Below, one piece after another: positions 8,057 through 17,425 of a stretch of 64,000 nt of DNA; the stretch's first letter is position 1, and every line of letters begins with the position of its first letter. The position numbers and the translations under genes are program-made. Where the stretch lies: contig NZ_CP054705.1 of NCBI RefSeq assembly GCF_016495725.1, positions 2,108,001 through 2,172,000 on the forward strand. The letters run 5' to 3'. The stretch is from Salicibibacter cibarius (GTDB taxonomy: Bacteria; Bacillota; Bacilli; Bacillales; Marinococcaceae). The notes beneath the pieces were generated by a model. The model did not search any database and had not been told where the DNA came from. It was given only the letters and a program-made list of their open reading frames with translations.

Positions 8057-9241
8057 ATGAAACTGTCGAAACGAGTTGAAACGATAACCCCATCATCAAC
8101 GCTCGCCATCACGGCGAAAGCGAAAGCATTGAAAGCAGCAGGCCATGATGTGATCGGATTGGGTGCTGGAGAACCGGACTTTAACACGCCTGACTACATC
8201 ATTGAAGCAGCCACTCTTTCCATGAAAGAAGGAGAAACAAAATATACGCCGTCCGGAGGTTTGCCTACGCTTAAAGAAGCGATTATCGAGAAATTTAAAA
8301 GAGACCAGAATCTCACTTACATACAAGAAGAAATCATGGTATCTTCGGGCGCCAAGCACGCGTTGTATACGATTTTTCAAGCTTTATTGGACGAGGGAGA
8401 CGAAGTGATCGTACCCGCTCCCTTTTGGGTGAGCTATCCCGAACAAATTAAACTCGCCGGCGGAACTCCCGTCATTTTACAAACAAAAGAAGAAAATGAC
8501 TTCAAGGTGACAAAAGAAACTTTAGCGAACGCGATAACGCCGAAAACGAAGGCAATGATTGTAAATTCCCCGAGCAATCCGACCGGGGGAATGTATACAA
8601 AAGAGGAATTGCAAGCCATAGGCGAAGTGGCCGCCGAGCATGATATTTTGATCGTTTCGGATGAAATTTATGAAAAACTGATCTATGGGGATGCAAAACA
8701 TTACTCCATTGCAGGCCTTTCGGAAGATTTAAAAGCGCGTACCATTATCGTGAACGGTGTTTCCAAATCGTATTCCATGACGGGATGGAGAATTGGCTAC
8801 GCTGCAGGTGATAAAGAACTCATCCGGGCAATGAGCAACTTGGCGAGCCATTCCACGTCGAACCCGACGACGCCGGCGCAATACGGCGCAATCGCTGCTT
8901 ATAATTCGGATCAGGCACCCGTTGAAGAGATGCGACAGGCGTTTGAAGAACGGTTAAACCGGGCATACGAGCAACTTGTGCAAATCCCCGGTGTCAGTTG
9001 CATGAAGCCGCAAGGCGCATTTTATTTATTTCCGAATGTAAAGGAAGCTTCGGACGCCGGCGGATTTGCATCTGTGGACGATTGGGCTGCCGCTTTGTTG
9101 GAACAAGAACAAGTAGCGATCGTTCCCGGTGCAGGATTCGGCGCTCCTGACAATGTGCGTTTATCCTATGCTACCTCCCTTTCGTTCATCACGGATGCCT
9201 TAGAGCGCATCGAACACTTTATTAAGCGCACGACGTCCTAA
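8057..9241 (+). CDS. aspB: Aspartate aminotransferase
   Basis: 394 aa, class I PLP aminotransferase, subgroup I-gamma. It has GAGEPDFNTP at residues 36-45, the NSPSNPTG loop near 172, and the PLP lysine in SKSYSMTGWRIGY near 236. It interconverts aspartate plus 2-oxoglutarate with oxaloacetate plus glutamate. AGGAGG lies upstream of ATG 8057. asnS, which follows aspB in B. subtilis, is absent and dnaD comes next after 60 bp. Confidence 0.95.
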   Translation: MKLSKRVETITPSSTLAITAKAKALKAAGHDVIGLGAGEPDFNTPDYIIEAATLSMKEGETKYTPSGGLPTLKEAIIEKFKRDQNLTYIQEEIMVSSGAKHALYTIFQALLDEGDEVIVPAPFWVSYPEQIKLAGGTPVILQTKEENDFKVTKETLANAITPKTKAMIVNSPSNPTGGMYTKEELQAIGEVAAEHDILIVSDEIYEKLIYGDAKHYSIAGLSEDLKARTIIVNGVSKSYSMTGWRIGYAAGDKELIRAMSNLASHSTSNPTTPAQYGAIAAYNSDQAPVEEMRQAFEERLNRAYEQLVQIPGVSCMKPQGAFYLFPNVKEASDAGGFASVDDWAAALLEQEQVAIVPGAGFGAPDNVRLSYATSLSFITDALERIEHFIKRTTS

Positions 9242-9301
9242 ATCGCAGAATGGAACGACCCGATCAAAGGGAGACAATCACGAACGAAAGGGAGAATACG
9301 C

Positions 9302-10003
9302 ATGGAACGGGACGTTATGATCAAGCTTTTGGAAAAAGGTCATGTATCGATTCCAGCCGTATTTCTTGATTATTACGATGCGCTCGGCATAAACGAAAAT
9401 GATATGATGCTGCTGCTGCACATCCATCGTTTTGTCCAACAAGGGCATAACTTCCCGACCCCGGAGCAATTGGCACAAAAAATGACATTAACTGTGAATA
9501 ACTGTCAACAGGCGATCGGTCGGTTATTAAAACGGGGAGTCCTTCGTCTTGAACAAAACGAGGATGATAACGGTGTAATGTATGAAACGTATAGCCTGGG
9601 GCCTTTTTATGACAAAGTCATTGCTTATCTTGAAGCAGAACATGCACCGGATAAAAATGAGAACGATGTAGATGCCGGCGAGCTGTACCGATTATTTGAA
9701 AATGAATTCGGGCGACCGCTCTCCCCGATGGAAGGGGAGACGCTCGCCATGTGGATAGACCGGGACCAGTACACGTACCCATTAATTAGGGCGGCATTGC
9801 GGGAAGCTGTGATTTCGGGCAAATTAAATTTGCGTTACATTGACCGCATCTTGTTTGAATGGCAAAAAAATGGCATTAAAACGCCTGAAGAAGCGGATGC
9901 TTTCAGTGAAAAGTTCCGGCAAAAACAAAGGGGCAAAGCACCTTCGGGTGAACAGCCACAGACCCAGCCTTATCCAAATTATAATTGGCTGGAAGCTGAT
10001 TAG
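9302..10003 (+). CDS. dnaD: Replication initiation/primosome protein DnaD
   Basis: 233 aa. An N-terminal winged helix (INENDMMLLLHIHRF) is followed by a DnaB2/DnaD C-terminal domain (GELYRLFENEFGRPLSPMEG, NLRYIDRILFEWQKNGI). It helps load the replicative helicase at oriC and at stalled forks, with DnaB and DnaI. AAGGGAG precedes ATG 9302. nth follows after 30 bp, the conserved Bacillus order. Confidence 0.95.
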   Translation: MERDVMIKLLEKGHVSIPAVFLDYYDALGINENDMMLLLHIHRFVQQGHNFPTPEQLAQKMTLTVNNCQQAIGRLLKRGVLRLEQNEDDNGVMYETYSLGPFYDKVIAYLEAEHAPDKNENDVDAGELYRLFENEFGRPLSPMEGETLAMWIDRDQYTYPLIRAALREAVISGKLNLRYIDRILFEWQKNGIKTPEEADAFSEKFRQKQRGKAPSGEQPQTQPYPNYNWLEAD

Positions 10004-10033
10004 AAGCCTGAAAAGGGGAGGGCAAGAGACACA

Positions 10034-10705
10034 ATGTTATCAAAAAGAGACACCGTCTATGCCATTGAAACGATGGAAGCGATGTTTCCGGAGGCCAAAT
10101 GTGAGCTTTGGCACCGGAACGCTTTTGAGTTGCTTGTGGCTGTCATATTGTCTGCCCAATGCACCGATGCTCTCGTCAATAAAGTGACCCCGCGTTTATT
10201 TGAAACATATAAAGGTCCCAAAGATATAGCTGCCGCCTCCCAAGAAGAACTGGAACAAGCGATACGATCCATCGGCCTCTACAGGAATAAAGCAAAAAAC
10301 TTAAAGAAAATGAGCCATTCCCTTCTAACGCAATATAATGGCAACGTGCCCGCCGATCGCGATTCATTAATGGAACTTGCCGGTGTCGGGCGCAAAACCG
10401 CGAATGTGGTGGCGTCAGTTGCTTTTGATTTGCCTGCCATCGCCGTGGATACGCACGTGGAACGCGTGTCGAAAAGACTCGGCATTTGCCGTTGGAAAGA
10501 CAGTGTCCTGCAAGTAGAAAAAACACTCATGGAAAAACTGCCGGAAGAAAAATGGTCGAAAAGCCATCATTTGCTTATTTTTTTTGGCCGTTATCATTGC
10601 AAGGCACGGAATCCGGCCTGTCCGGAATGCCCGTTGTTGTCTATCTGCCGGGAAGGGCAAAAAAGAATGAAAGCTGTTAACGAGGAGGAGGAGGAAAAGG
10701 CGTGA
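10034..10705 (+). CDS. nth: Endonuclease III (DNA glycosylase/AP lyase)
   Basis: 223 aa. The helix-hairpin-helix ELAGVGRKTANVV near residue 115 contains the catalytic Lys, AVDTHVERVSKRLG contains the catalytic Asp, and the 4Fe-4S loop is C-x6-C-x2-C-x5-C starting near residue 189. It removes oxidised pyrimidines and cleaves the abasic site. The stop overlaps the GTG start of the dynamin gene by 4 bp (GTGA), so the two are translationally coupled. Confidence 0.96.
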   Translation: MLSKRDTVYAIETMEAMFPEAKCELWHRNAFELLVAVILSAQCTDALVNKVTPRLFETYKGPKDIAAASQEELEQAIRSIGLYRNKAKNLKKMSHSLLTQYNGNVPADRDSLMELAGVGRKTANVVASVAFDLPAIAVDTHVERVSKRLGICRWKDSVLQVEKTLMEKLPEEKWSKSHHLLIFFGRYHCKARNPACPECPLLSICREGQKRMKAVNEEEEEKA

Positions 10706-13700
10706 CGACGGAAACCCTCACCCCTTTGGAAGAACGAAAACGAACATTGCCATTCGGCGAACCTGAAAAAGCAAGGTTGGAAAAGCTTGACGGGAAGCTC
10801 GCGTACGATGCCCCGTTTTCCGTTGCCGTTTGCGGCCATTTTTCCGCTGGAAAATCAACGCTGTTAAACCATCTGCTAGGAGCTGAACTTTTGCCATCCA
10901 GCCCTATTCCGACGACCGCAAACATTATGACAATTGCTGCCGGGGACCCTGGGCTTACAGCCATTACAAATGATGGCGAAACACATGTGTTTACCGACCG
11001 TATTCCTTGGGAAAAGTTGCAATCCTTTGCGCTCGATGGCGTGGGTATTCGTGAGGTTAAACTTTCCCTCCCGCTTCCTTTTCTTCCTGAGAATGTAACA
11101 CTGGCGGATACACCCGGGGTTGATTCCACCGATGGCACTCATGAAAGCTATACGGGGACCGAATTGTTAACGACAGATGCGATCATTTATATTACAGATT
11201 ATAATCATGTGCGTTCGGAGACGAATCTACGTTTTTTACGGCAAATGCAACGGGAAAACAAACCAATCGTCCTCGTCGTCAATCAAATTGACAAACATGA
11301 TGAAAATGAATTGCCTTTTTCTATTTTCTCCCATGGCTTGCGGGATATGTTGCAACGCTTCGATATTCATCCGATTGGCATTTATTTTACATCAGCCCAT
11401 CAACTCGATCATCCCGAAAATGAGATAACAAACTGGATCGGGGACATGCGCTCCCTTCTTTATCACGCCACGTCGCTCAAAGACCAATCAAAAATGCGAA
11501 TGATCCGCAGTGCCGTCTCCGCGCTTTTGGAACGATTGTACCGTGACCGTGCCCGGGGAGAACAAGCCATTGAAGATTCTTTGCAAGCACACGGGTTTTC
11601 TGTCGGAGATCATCAAACGCTCGTGCAGATTCGCGAACGGTTAAAACGTTTGGACGAAGAAACACGGGAAGCGATCGCGGATATGCGCCATCGGCTTGAT
11701 GAATTTTTTAAGCAAACCTACTTATTCCCCAACGACTTGATGGAAGGTACAAAAACATGGATTGAATCACTCGATCCATCGTTCAAGGTAGGCGTGCTCG
11801 GGTCGAAAAAGAAGAAGACAGCCGAACAAGAGAAGCGGGAAGAAGCGCTTATCGAGGCGTTAAACAGGCGGTGGGATACGGAAGTGCATTTGTATTTAAG
11901 TGAATACTTTAAGAAATTATCCCTTTCGCCGTCGATCGCCCGACATGCAGAAGCGGCTGTTCAAGCCATTCCCTTCCGGGCCGGGGAAGCCGGTTGGTTG
12001 CGTTCGTTCGTGTCCGACGGAGTTAAAAACGATCAATACGTTTACACATTGGCATCCCGTTTGAATCACGCGTTGCTAAAAGAAGTCAAGGATGTGGTTG
12101 AACCTTTATACAGGGAAATCGTTGCCGATTTTGAACAGCAAGCCGAAGATGAACGCTTCCGGCTTTTGGAAAAAACCGGAGAATTTGAAGAGATTGAAAC
12201 GTTGGAAGCGGAAAATGAAGAACACTTGAAAACAATCGATGATACAATCACGCGTGTCAAAGCATCGTTGGAAACGTTAGCGGAAGATGGACGTTTAGAA
12301 GAAGACATGAAAGCATTATTGGGACGCTCGCCGGATCTGGACGGCTTGCAAGCCGACATAGAAGTAAGCGAACAAGCCGAGCCGGTAAGCACGAAAATGA
12401 ACGCTGTCCCGCGTGATGAATTTTCACAGGAAGCGAAAAGCCTGCCGCAAGTTGATTGGCAGGCATTGAAAGAAACCGTGGAACAATATATGAGCCAACC
12501 GTATGCCGAAGATGAGCGCGAGGATTTGCTCACAACCATTGAAAAGGCACAAACGTGCGATTATACGTTTGTTATGGCAGGGGCATTCAGTGCCGGCAAA
12601 TCAACGTTTTTAAATGCGCTCGTCCGGGATGAGATTATGCCGGTGTCCCCCCATCCGACGACGGCATCGCTGACGGTCGTTCGCTACCCGGATGAGACGC
12701 ATCAACACGGCGATGTAACCGTCCAGATAAAATCCGAAGCCGTCTTGGACGCGGAAATACAAGCGGTCGCCTATGAATGTGGCTATACGTTTAATTTAAC
12801 GCGCTTGAAAAACGCCGAGGGACTTTCGATTGCAAAAACGAATACGTTGGAGGAAAAACAACGGCTCGAGTATTTACGTGCGTTACAATTAGCCGTGAAA
12901 AAAGAACAATATGACTACGGAAAAACCTATGACATGTCGATGCACGATTGGCAAGAAATCGCCGCTAAAGAAGATCACGCCTGTTTGATTGAAGAATCAA
13001 CGGTTTATTTTCATTCGGATATTACCGGCAAAGGTTGGTCACTCGTGGATACCCCGGGTGTCCAATCCGTAAACGAGCGCCATACGAGAATGGCGATTGA
13101 AAAAATAAAGAAAGCCGATCGGTTTATGTATCTGACGTATTATCATCATGCCTTTTCCCGGGCCGATCAATCGTTTATTAAACGCATCACAGAGGTTCAA
13201 GTGCCCCATTACATGGTGATCAACGCGGCAGATCTGGCAAAAGATGAACAAGAAGCGCAGTATGTGACGTCATTCGTTAATGATCAATTAAAACAAGCCG
13301 GCTGCCACGAAAGCATTACGGTTCCCCTTTCAAGCAAACGTGCCCTTGCCCCCGAGGGCGATCGGCGGTTTTCCGACTTTATGCATTATTTGGAAACAGA
13401 GGAAGGCCCTCGTTTGCAGATGGAATCTGTTTGGGAAATGAATAGGCAGATGCACACGTTAATCGATGCGCTTCATATAGTTGCAGATATCGGTAAACGG
13501 CCGTTGGAAGAGCGGAAAAAGCTAGCCGAACAGGAAAAACAAACATATGAAGGCGTAAATCTTAAAAACGTCGATGCAGATGATGGAGAAATAAAGGTTT
13601 GGGAAGGACATGCAACGAGACGATTGTTATTGGTTTTTGCGGATCGTTTCGCCGCGTCGATCCATGTGGCCTCCGTAAATGGCAAGGATAAAAGTGCACG

Positions 13701-14211
13701 GGAAAGCCAGTTGCTGCAGGCATTGGACGCATTTATAGATGAATGTGAAGAGGAATGGCAAAAAGAACAGCTTGCATTGGAAAAACAAGCGCGTGCATCG
13801 TTGAGAGAGCAAATGACTCGGGCATACGGGGACGGGCGTTCATTGGAAGACATGGATGTCCGTTTGGAAACGGCGGTTGACTTTCAATTGCCGGTCCAAT
13901 CGCTCCAAACGTTGGCGAAACAGCGAAAACTGAAAAAATCCTTTTTCTATGATGGCGAATTTGACGCTTTCAAAACGGATGTATTTTCTCTATTGGAGGA
14001 ACATGTTCGCGCACGCGTTCAAATTGCGGCCGAGTCAGTCAGAAAAGGCAAAAAGGCGCAACTGGGCAAAATCAAAGCGCAAGTGCAAAAAGAGATGGAA
14101 ATTAAAGAGAAAAAACAAGCGGACAGGCTCCAATTTCTCACCTCGGAAGAGCCGGATGTGACCCCGATAGAGGAAGAGATAAAAACGCTGAAATCGCAGA
14201 TTAGGTTGTAA
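10702..14211 (+). CDS. dynA: Double dynamin-like GTPase (DynA type)
   Basis: 1169 aa, two fused dynamin units as in B. subtilis DynA (1193 aa). First G domain: GHFSAGKST near residue 47, DTPGVDST, NQID. Second G domain: GAFSAGKST near 629, DTPGVQSV, NAAD. Long coiled coils follow each. DynA-type proteins tether and fuse membranes and respond to membrane stress and phage. The start is GTG 10702, overlapping nth. In B. subtilis dynA is not directly next to nth, so this coupling is a rearrangement. The stop TAA is immediately followed by ATG of an 18-codon frame. Confidence 0.92.
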   Translation: MTTETLTPLEERKRTLPFGEPEKARLEKLDGKLAYDAPFSVAVCGHFSAGKSTLLNHLLGAELLPSSPIPTTANIMTIAAGDPGLTAITNDGETHVFTDRIPWEKLQSFALDGVGIREVKLSLPLPFLPENVTLADTPGVDSTDGTHESYTGTELLTTDAIIYITDYNHVRSETNLRFLRQMQRENKPIVLVVNQIDKHDENELPFSIFSHGLRDMLQRFDIHPIGIYFTSAHQLDHPENEITNWIGDMRSLLYHATSLKDQSKMRMIRSAVSALLERLYRDRARGEQAIEDSLQAHGFSVGDHQTLVQIRERLKRLDEETREAIADMRHRLDEFFKQTYLFPNDLMEGTKTWIESLDPSFKVGVLGSKKKKTAEQEKREEALIEALNRRWDTEVHLYLSEYFKKLSLSPSIARHAEAAVQAIPFRAGEAGWLRSFVSDGVKNDQYVYTLASRLNHALLKEVKDVVEPLYREIVADFEQQAEDERFRLLEKTGEFEEIETLEAENEEHLKTIDDTITRVKASLETLAEDGRLEEDMKALLGRSPDLDGLQADIEVSEQAEPVSTKMNAVPRDEFSQEAKSLPQVDWQALKETVEQYMSQPYAEDEREDLLTTIEKAQTCDYTFVMAGAFSAGKSTFLNALVRDEIMPVSPHPTTASLTVVRYPDETHQHGDVTVQIKSEAVLDAEIQAVAYECGYTFNLTRLKNAEGLSIAKTNTLEEKQRLEYLRALQLAVKKEQYDYGKTYDMSMHDWQEIAAKEDHACLIEESTVYFHSDITGKGWSLVDTPGVQSVNERHTRMAIEKIKKADRFMYLTYYHHAFSRADQSFIKRITEVQVPHYMVINAADLAKDEQEAQYVTSFVNDQLKQAGCHESITVPLSSKRALAPEGDRRFSDFMHYLETEEGPRLQMESVWEMNRQMHTLIDALHIVADIGKRPLEERKKLAEQEKQTYEGVNLKNVDADDGEIKVWEGHATRRLLLVFADRFAASIHVASVNGKDKSARESQLLQALDAFIDECEEEWQKEQLALEKQARASLREQMTRAYGDGRSLEDMDVRLETAVDFQLPVQSLQTLAKQRKLKKSFFYDGEFDAFKTDVFSLLEEHVRARVQIAAESVRKGKKAQLGKIKAQVQKEMEIKEKKQADRLQFLTSEEPDVTPIEEEIKTLKSQIRL

Positions 14212-14268
14212 ATGTGCACCGTTTGTGAAGGTACGGGCATATTGCCGGATGAAGAGTTGCGGAAGTAA
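14212..14268 (+). CDS. Possible 18-aa CxxCxGxG microORF
   Basis: ATG follows the dynA stop with no gap. The product is MCTVCEGTGILPDEELRK, a half zinc-ribbon of the DnaJ type (CxxCxGxG). Coupled translation from dynA is possible; a weak AGG lies 7 nt upstream. It could equally be a decayed end of a longer gene. Confidence 0.3.
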   Translation: MCTVCEGTGILPDEELRK

Positions 14269-14375
14269 AAGCATTTAAGTTCGAAAAAGCGTGATTGTGG
14301 AAAAACGATACTCTCAGTTTATCAAAAGAACCCCCCTTATCGGGTAGGAAATGTTGCGCCGACAGGGGGCACAAG

Positions 14376-14873
14376 ATGGGATTTATTTTTATGAGTACAT
14401 TAAATCAGAAAGTAAAATTACAACGGTATCAACCTGAGTTTCTACAAATATTAAAGGGATTTGATTTACCTGAAGAAAAGGCACAATATACAGCCTTCCC
14501 AAGCGATGTATTAGAAAAATTAACAGACGGGCAGTTTCCAATTGTAATATTAAATAATGATGAACCAGTTGGTTTTTTCTTATTACACTCAACCGACAGG
14601 GTAAAGGAATATACAAATAATGTGAATGCATTGTTACTAACTGCGTTATCGATAGACAATTTCCAACAGGGAAAGGGATTTGCAAAACAGGGGATGAGTT
14701 TGCTAAAAGACTTTGTTAATCGAGAATTCTCCGAATACGACGAGATCGTATTAGCAGTCAACCACAAAAATGTTCCGGCACAAAGGCTGTATGAAAAGGT
14801 TGGATTCAGTGATACTGGCAGAAGAAAAATGGGGAGAAAAGGTGAGCAATTAGTTTTTAGTACCTCAGTTTAG
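14376..14873 (+). CDS. GNAT family N-acetyltransferase
   Basis: 165 aa. GNAT fold: strand pattern VILNNDEPVGFFLL, the acetyl-CoA loop region NFQQGKGFAKQGMSLLKDF (Q/RxxGxG/A-like) and the C-terminal VNHKNVPAQRLYEKVGF. It transfers an acetyl group from acetyl-CoA to an unidentified amine. Start 14376 has AGGGGG 6 nt upstream; ATG 14391 is an alternative. The gene is clearly more AT-rich than dynA upstream, has no operon partner, and is followed by a fragment resembling the dynA 3' region, all signs of acquisition. Confidence 0.8.
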   Translation: MGFIFMSTLNQKVKLQRYQPEFLQILKGFDLPEEKAQYTAFPSDVLEKLTDGQFPIVILNNDEPVGFFLLHSTDRVKEYTNNVNALLLTALSIDNFQQGKGFAKQGMSLLKDFVNREFSEYDEIVLAVNHKNVPAQRLYEKVGFSDTGRRKMGRKGEQLVFSTSV

Positions 14874-14910
14874 TGGTTATATAATACAAGCAGGCGCGAT
14901 TACTTAATAC

Positions 14911-14950
14911 TAATTTTTTACAATGGTGAATTTGACGCTTTCAAACTTAT
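14911..14950 (+). pseudogene. Remnant of a dynA-like 3' segment
   Basis: In frame the DNA reads FYNGEFDAFK, almost identical to FYDGEFDAFK near the C terminus of the intact dynA (around 13950). At DNA level about 28 bp match with one or two differences. No further similarity is visible on either side. Confidence 0.55.
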
Positions 14951-15137
14951 GCCCCCTTTGTCAACCATAGATGCTAGTGCAACCTGTCGAAAATAAGCGG
15001 TCACACCGGCGATCGGAAGACAGGATTAGGGCTTCAAACTGGGGTCAGTGATCGATTGGATTAAACCGCCACAGCCCGAGTTAAGGTATCAAAGGCTATC
15101 GTCAATGATCGAATGGTTTCTTGCGAAGCAGGCTCCC

Positions 15138-15375
15138 CGGTCGCCATGAAACAGTTCATGGCGACCGAACACGAAAGCCAATCGCTCATTCGGTCGCCAT
15201 GAGGCAGCCATGCCGACCGAATATCTTTGATACAAGCCTTTTTCGGTCACCATGAAGCGGCTATGACGCCCGAACGCTTTCGATTCAGGCCACTACGGTC
15301 GTCATAAAACGGTTATGACGACCGAACACGAGAACCGACCGCTTTTTCGGTCGCTATGAAGCGGTAAATTGTCCG
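15138..15375. repeat. Array B: five 52-53-bp hairpin repeats (CGGTCGCCAT family)
   Basis: CGGTCGCCAT or a close variant starts at 15138, 15191, 15244, 15296 and 15348 (periods 53, 53, 52, 52). Each is followed after 9-10 nt by its inverse ATGGCGACCG or a variant, giving a 10-bp stem with a short loop and a spacer of about 23 nt. The first unit is a perfect inverted repeat, the last is decayed. The surrounding 14.9-15.6 kb stretch holds no gene; around 15044 and 15101 a GTCARTGATCGAWTGG motif is also repeated. Confidence 0.88.
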
Positions 15376-15621
15376 TTAGGGAGACAGAAGCGTTGCCGAC
15401 CAAACTTCTTCCAACTGTCTCTATGATTGGGTAATTAATCTATCTTGCACTAGTTTTGACCCGTTAAAAACGGTCGGTTCGGAAAAAATTGGAGATATAC
15501 AGATTAAATTGGGAAGAGGGTGCTACATGGATGGAGAGGTTCACCTAGTCGGTTATTAAGTACATGAATGTATGAAAACATAAAATGGGATGCAACAACT
15601 TTAATAAACGCAAAAAACCCC

Positions 15622-15652
15622 TTGCCCCTGACCCAACGTCAGGGGCTATGCT
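15622..15652 (+). promoter_or_regulatory. MerR-type promoter/operator of the exporter operon
   Basis: -35 TTGCCC (15622-15627) and -10 TATGCT (15647-15652) are separated by 19 bp, the over-long spacer that MerR-family activators act on. The spacer region carries a perfect 9-bp dyad, GCCCCTGAC (15624-15632) / GTCAGGGGC (15638-15646). It lies 35 nt before the regulator start, so the regulator most likely binds here and controls itself and the ABC genes. Confidence 0.75.
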
Positions 15653-15686
15653 ATGTATAGAAGAAAGTGAGGGGGGAGGAGTATTC

Positions 15687-16028
15687 ATGGAGAATAAAAC
15701 GTTTACCGTAGGAAAGTTTGCCAAGTTGACAGGTGTCACTGAACGTACACTTCGCTACTATGATCGGAAAGGATTGCTAGCGCCATCGGAATTTAACAAA
15801 CAAGGACATCGCCTTTACACCGAAAATGATTTATTTCATTTACAAAGAATCTTGACACTCAAATATTTAGATTTTTCTCTGGGAGACATTACTAAATATC
15901 TTGAAAAATCCGGAAAGGACTTAAAGGATTCTTTGGCAGTGCAAGCAAACCTTTTGGAACAAAAGCGAGAACATCTTGATCAGGTGATCGGGACCATCGA
16001 ACGCGTACAAGCGATCATTCAAGAGTAG
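15687..16028 (+). CDS. MerR family regulator, DNA-binding part (cut by in-frame TAG)
   Basis: 113 aa. The MerR winged HTH TVGKFAKLTGVTERTLRYYD is followed by the dimerisation coiled coil (LLEQKREHLDQVIGTIERVQ). GGGGGAGGAG lies 7 nt before ATG 15687. The frame is interrupted by TAG at 16026-16028, but the following codons in the same frame (ENQMDSDLLLGLIHALQREED, then TAA at 16092, then [13 protein letters not shown]) continue like the effector domain of longer MerR proteins. So this is probably one gene of about 250 codons with two nonsense codons. The shortened product keeps DNA binding and dimerisation but not the effector domain. Confidence 0.8.
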   Translation: MENKTFTVGKFAKLTGVTERTLRYYDRKGLLAPSEFNKQGHRLYTENDLFHLQRILTLKYLDFSLGDITKYLEKSGKDLKDSLAVQANLLEQKREHLDQVIGTIERVQAIIQE

Positions 16029-16103
16029 GAAAATCAGATGGATAGCGATTTATTGTTAGGACTCATTCATGCGCTTCAACGTGAGGAAGATTAAAAGCAA
16101 TGG

Positions 16104-16442
16104 ATGGCTAATTATATGTCGAAAGAGTTGCTGGATCGCATATTCATGGAAGGGAAGACAGAAGAAGAAAAACTTGAATTGGAGAGGAGAATAACAGCTA
16201 TATTTTCAGATATTGGTCGATTCTATCATGAGAGAAGACCCGTGGATGATTTGGCAGTACAGGAAAAAGGGCTGGAACTAATGAATTTACTGACCGAAGT
16301 ATTTGAATTGGAATATTTTGATGAACTTGAGGAAATCTCAGAAGGATTTGGGGATGAAACACTGCTCCGTACAAAAGTTCTGACGAACGAAGTAGAAGCA
16401 TATTTGACGGATATTTTAAGTAAGGTTCGCGAGGGGCGATGA
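16104..16442 (+). CDS. Detached effector domain of the MerR regulator
   Basis: 112 aa, all-helical ([20 protein letters not shown]), in the same frame as the MerR gene upstream and separated from it by two stop codons. It has no good ribosome binding site of its own: GAGGAAG lies about 14 nt before ATG 16104. It overlaps the ABC ATPase start by 4 bp (ATGA). It may be unexpressed pseudogene sequence, or a separately translated domain. Confidence 0.6.
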   Translation: MANYMSKELLDRIFMEGKTEEEKLELERRITAIFSDIGRFYHERRPVDDLAVQEKGLELMNLLTEVFELEYFDELEEISEGFGDETLLRTKVLTNEVEAYLTDILSKVREGR

Positions 16443-17425
16443 ATATGTTAAGCAATGATCAAGATCACACTGAGCTAGCTATTGAAGCCAAGGGGGTCGT
16501 CAAAACGTTTGGTAAAAACCGCGCCGTCGATGAGGTTGACCTAACGGTGGAAAAGGGAGCTGTATACAGCTTCTTAGGTCCAAATGGTGCCGGAAAAACG
16601 ACGATTACCCGTATGCTCGCAACGTTGTTGAAACCGGATGCCGGCCATATCCGAATACTTGGCTATGATCTCGTGCAAGAGACGGACGAAGTGCGTAACC
16701 GTATCGGTTTGACCGGACAGTTCGCTTCACTGGATGAAGATCTGACCGGTCGGGAGAATCTGATCATGATCGCCCGTCTTACGGGATATTCATGGAAATG
16801 TGCCAAGAAAAGGGCAGATGAACTGCTCAACGCTTTCGGTTTACAAGAAGCAGCCAAACGCCTGGTCAAAAAATATTCAGGGGGAATGCGGCGGCGTATT
16901 GATATTGCTGCGAGCATTGTCGTCTCACCGGAATTGTTATTTTTGGATGAACCGACCACCGGATTGGATCCGCGCAGTCGTCATCAAGTGTGGGACATTA
17001 TCCGCGTGTTGGTGAATACAGGTACAACGGTTTTGCTCACAACACAGTATCTTGATGAAGCGGATCAATTGGCCGATCGGATTGCCGTTATCGATGAAGG
17101 TAAAATCATTGCTGAAGGGACTAGCAGCGAACTGAAAGCCTCCGTCGGTTCAGGAACATTACAAGTACGATTGCTTGATCCGGAAACCCGACCGGAAGCG
17201 GAACAATTACTGGCTGATAAACTTGACACAGTTATTCAGCTTTCATCCGATCCAGCCGTCCTTTCAGCTCGAATATCAGATAACATGCTTGCTACACATG
17301 CGCTCGGAGAATTGGGGCGTGCCAATATTGCTGTTAAGGATTTTTCCCTTGGTCAACCAAGTCTTGATGAAGTGTTCCTTTCTGTGACGGGCCGCCCTAA
17401 TTCAGCTGAAGAGGTGAGTCAATGA
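16439..17425 (+). CDS. ABC transporter ATP-binding protein (DrrA-like)
   Basis: 328 aa. Walker [10 protein letters not shown] near residue 46, Q-loop in GLTGQFAS, signature YSGGMRRR near 146, Walker [15 protein letters not shown] near 167, H-loop [14 protein letters not shown]. The extra C-terminal domain ending [13 protein letters not shown] is typical of the DrrA drug-export subfamily. It powers the permease encoded next, with a 4-bp overlap (ATGA). The drug or lipid exported is not evident. Confidence 0.92.
   Translation: MNMLSNDQDHTELAIEAKGVVKTFGKNRAVDEVDLTVEKGAVYSFLGPNGAGKTTITRMLATLLKPDAGHIRILGYDLVQETDEVRNRIGLTGQFASLDEDLTGRENLIMIARLTGYSWKCAKKRADELLNAFGLQEAAKRLVKKYSGGMRRRIDIAASIVVSPELLFLDEPTTGLDPRSRHQVWDIIRVLVNTGTTVLLTTQYLDEADQLADRIAVIDEGKIIAEGTSSELKASVGSGTLQVRLLDPETRPEAEQLLADKLDTVIQLSSDPAVLSARISDNMLATHALGELGRANIAVKDFSLGQPSLDEVFLSVTGRPNSAEEVSQ

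Noticed and set aside
12066-12539. 157-codon minus-strand frame inside dynA
   Set aside because: Ser-rich shadow of the dynA coiled coil; no initiation site.
16026-16094. Stop-codon recoding (selenocysteine or pyrrolysine) in the MerR gene
   Set aside because: The two stops differ (TAG, TAA), neither is at a redox site, and no recoding hairpin is seen.
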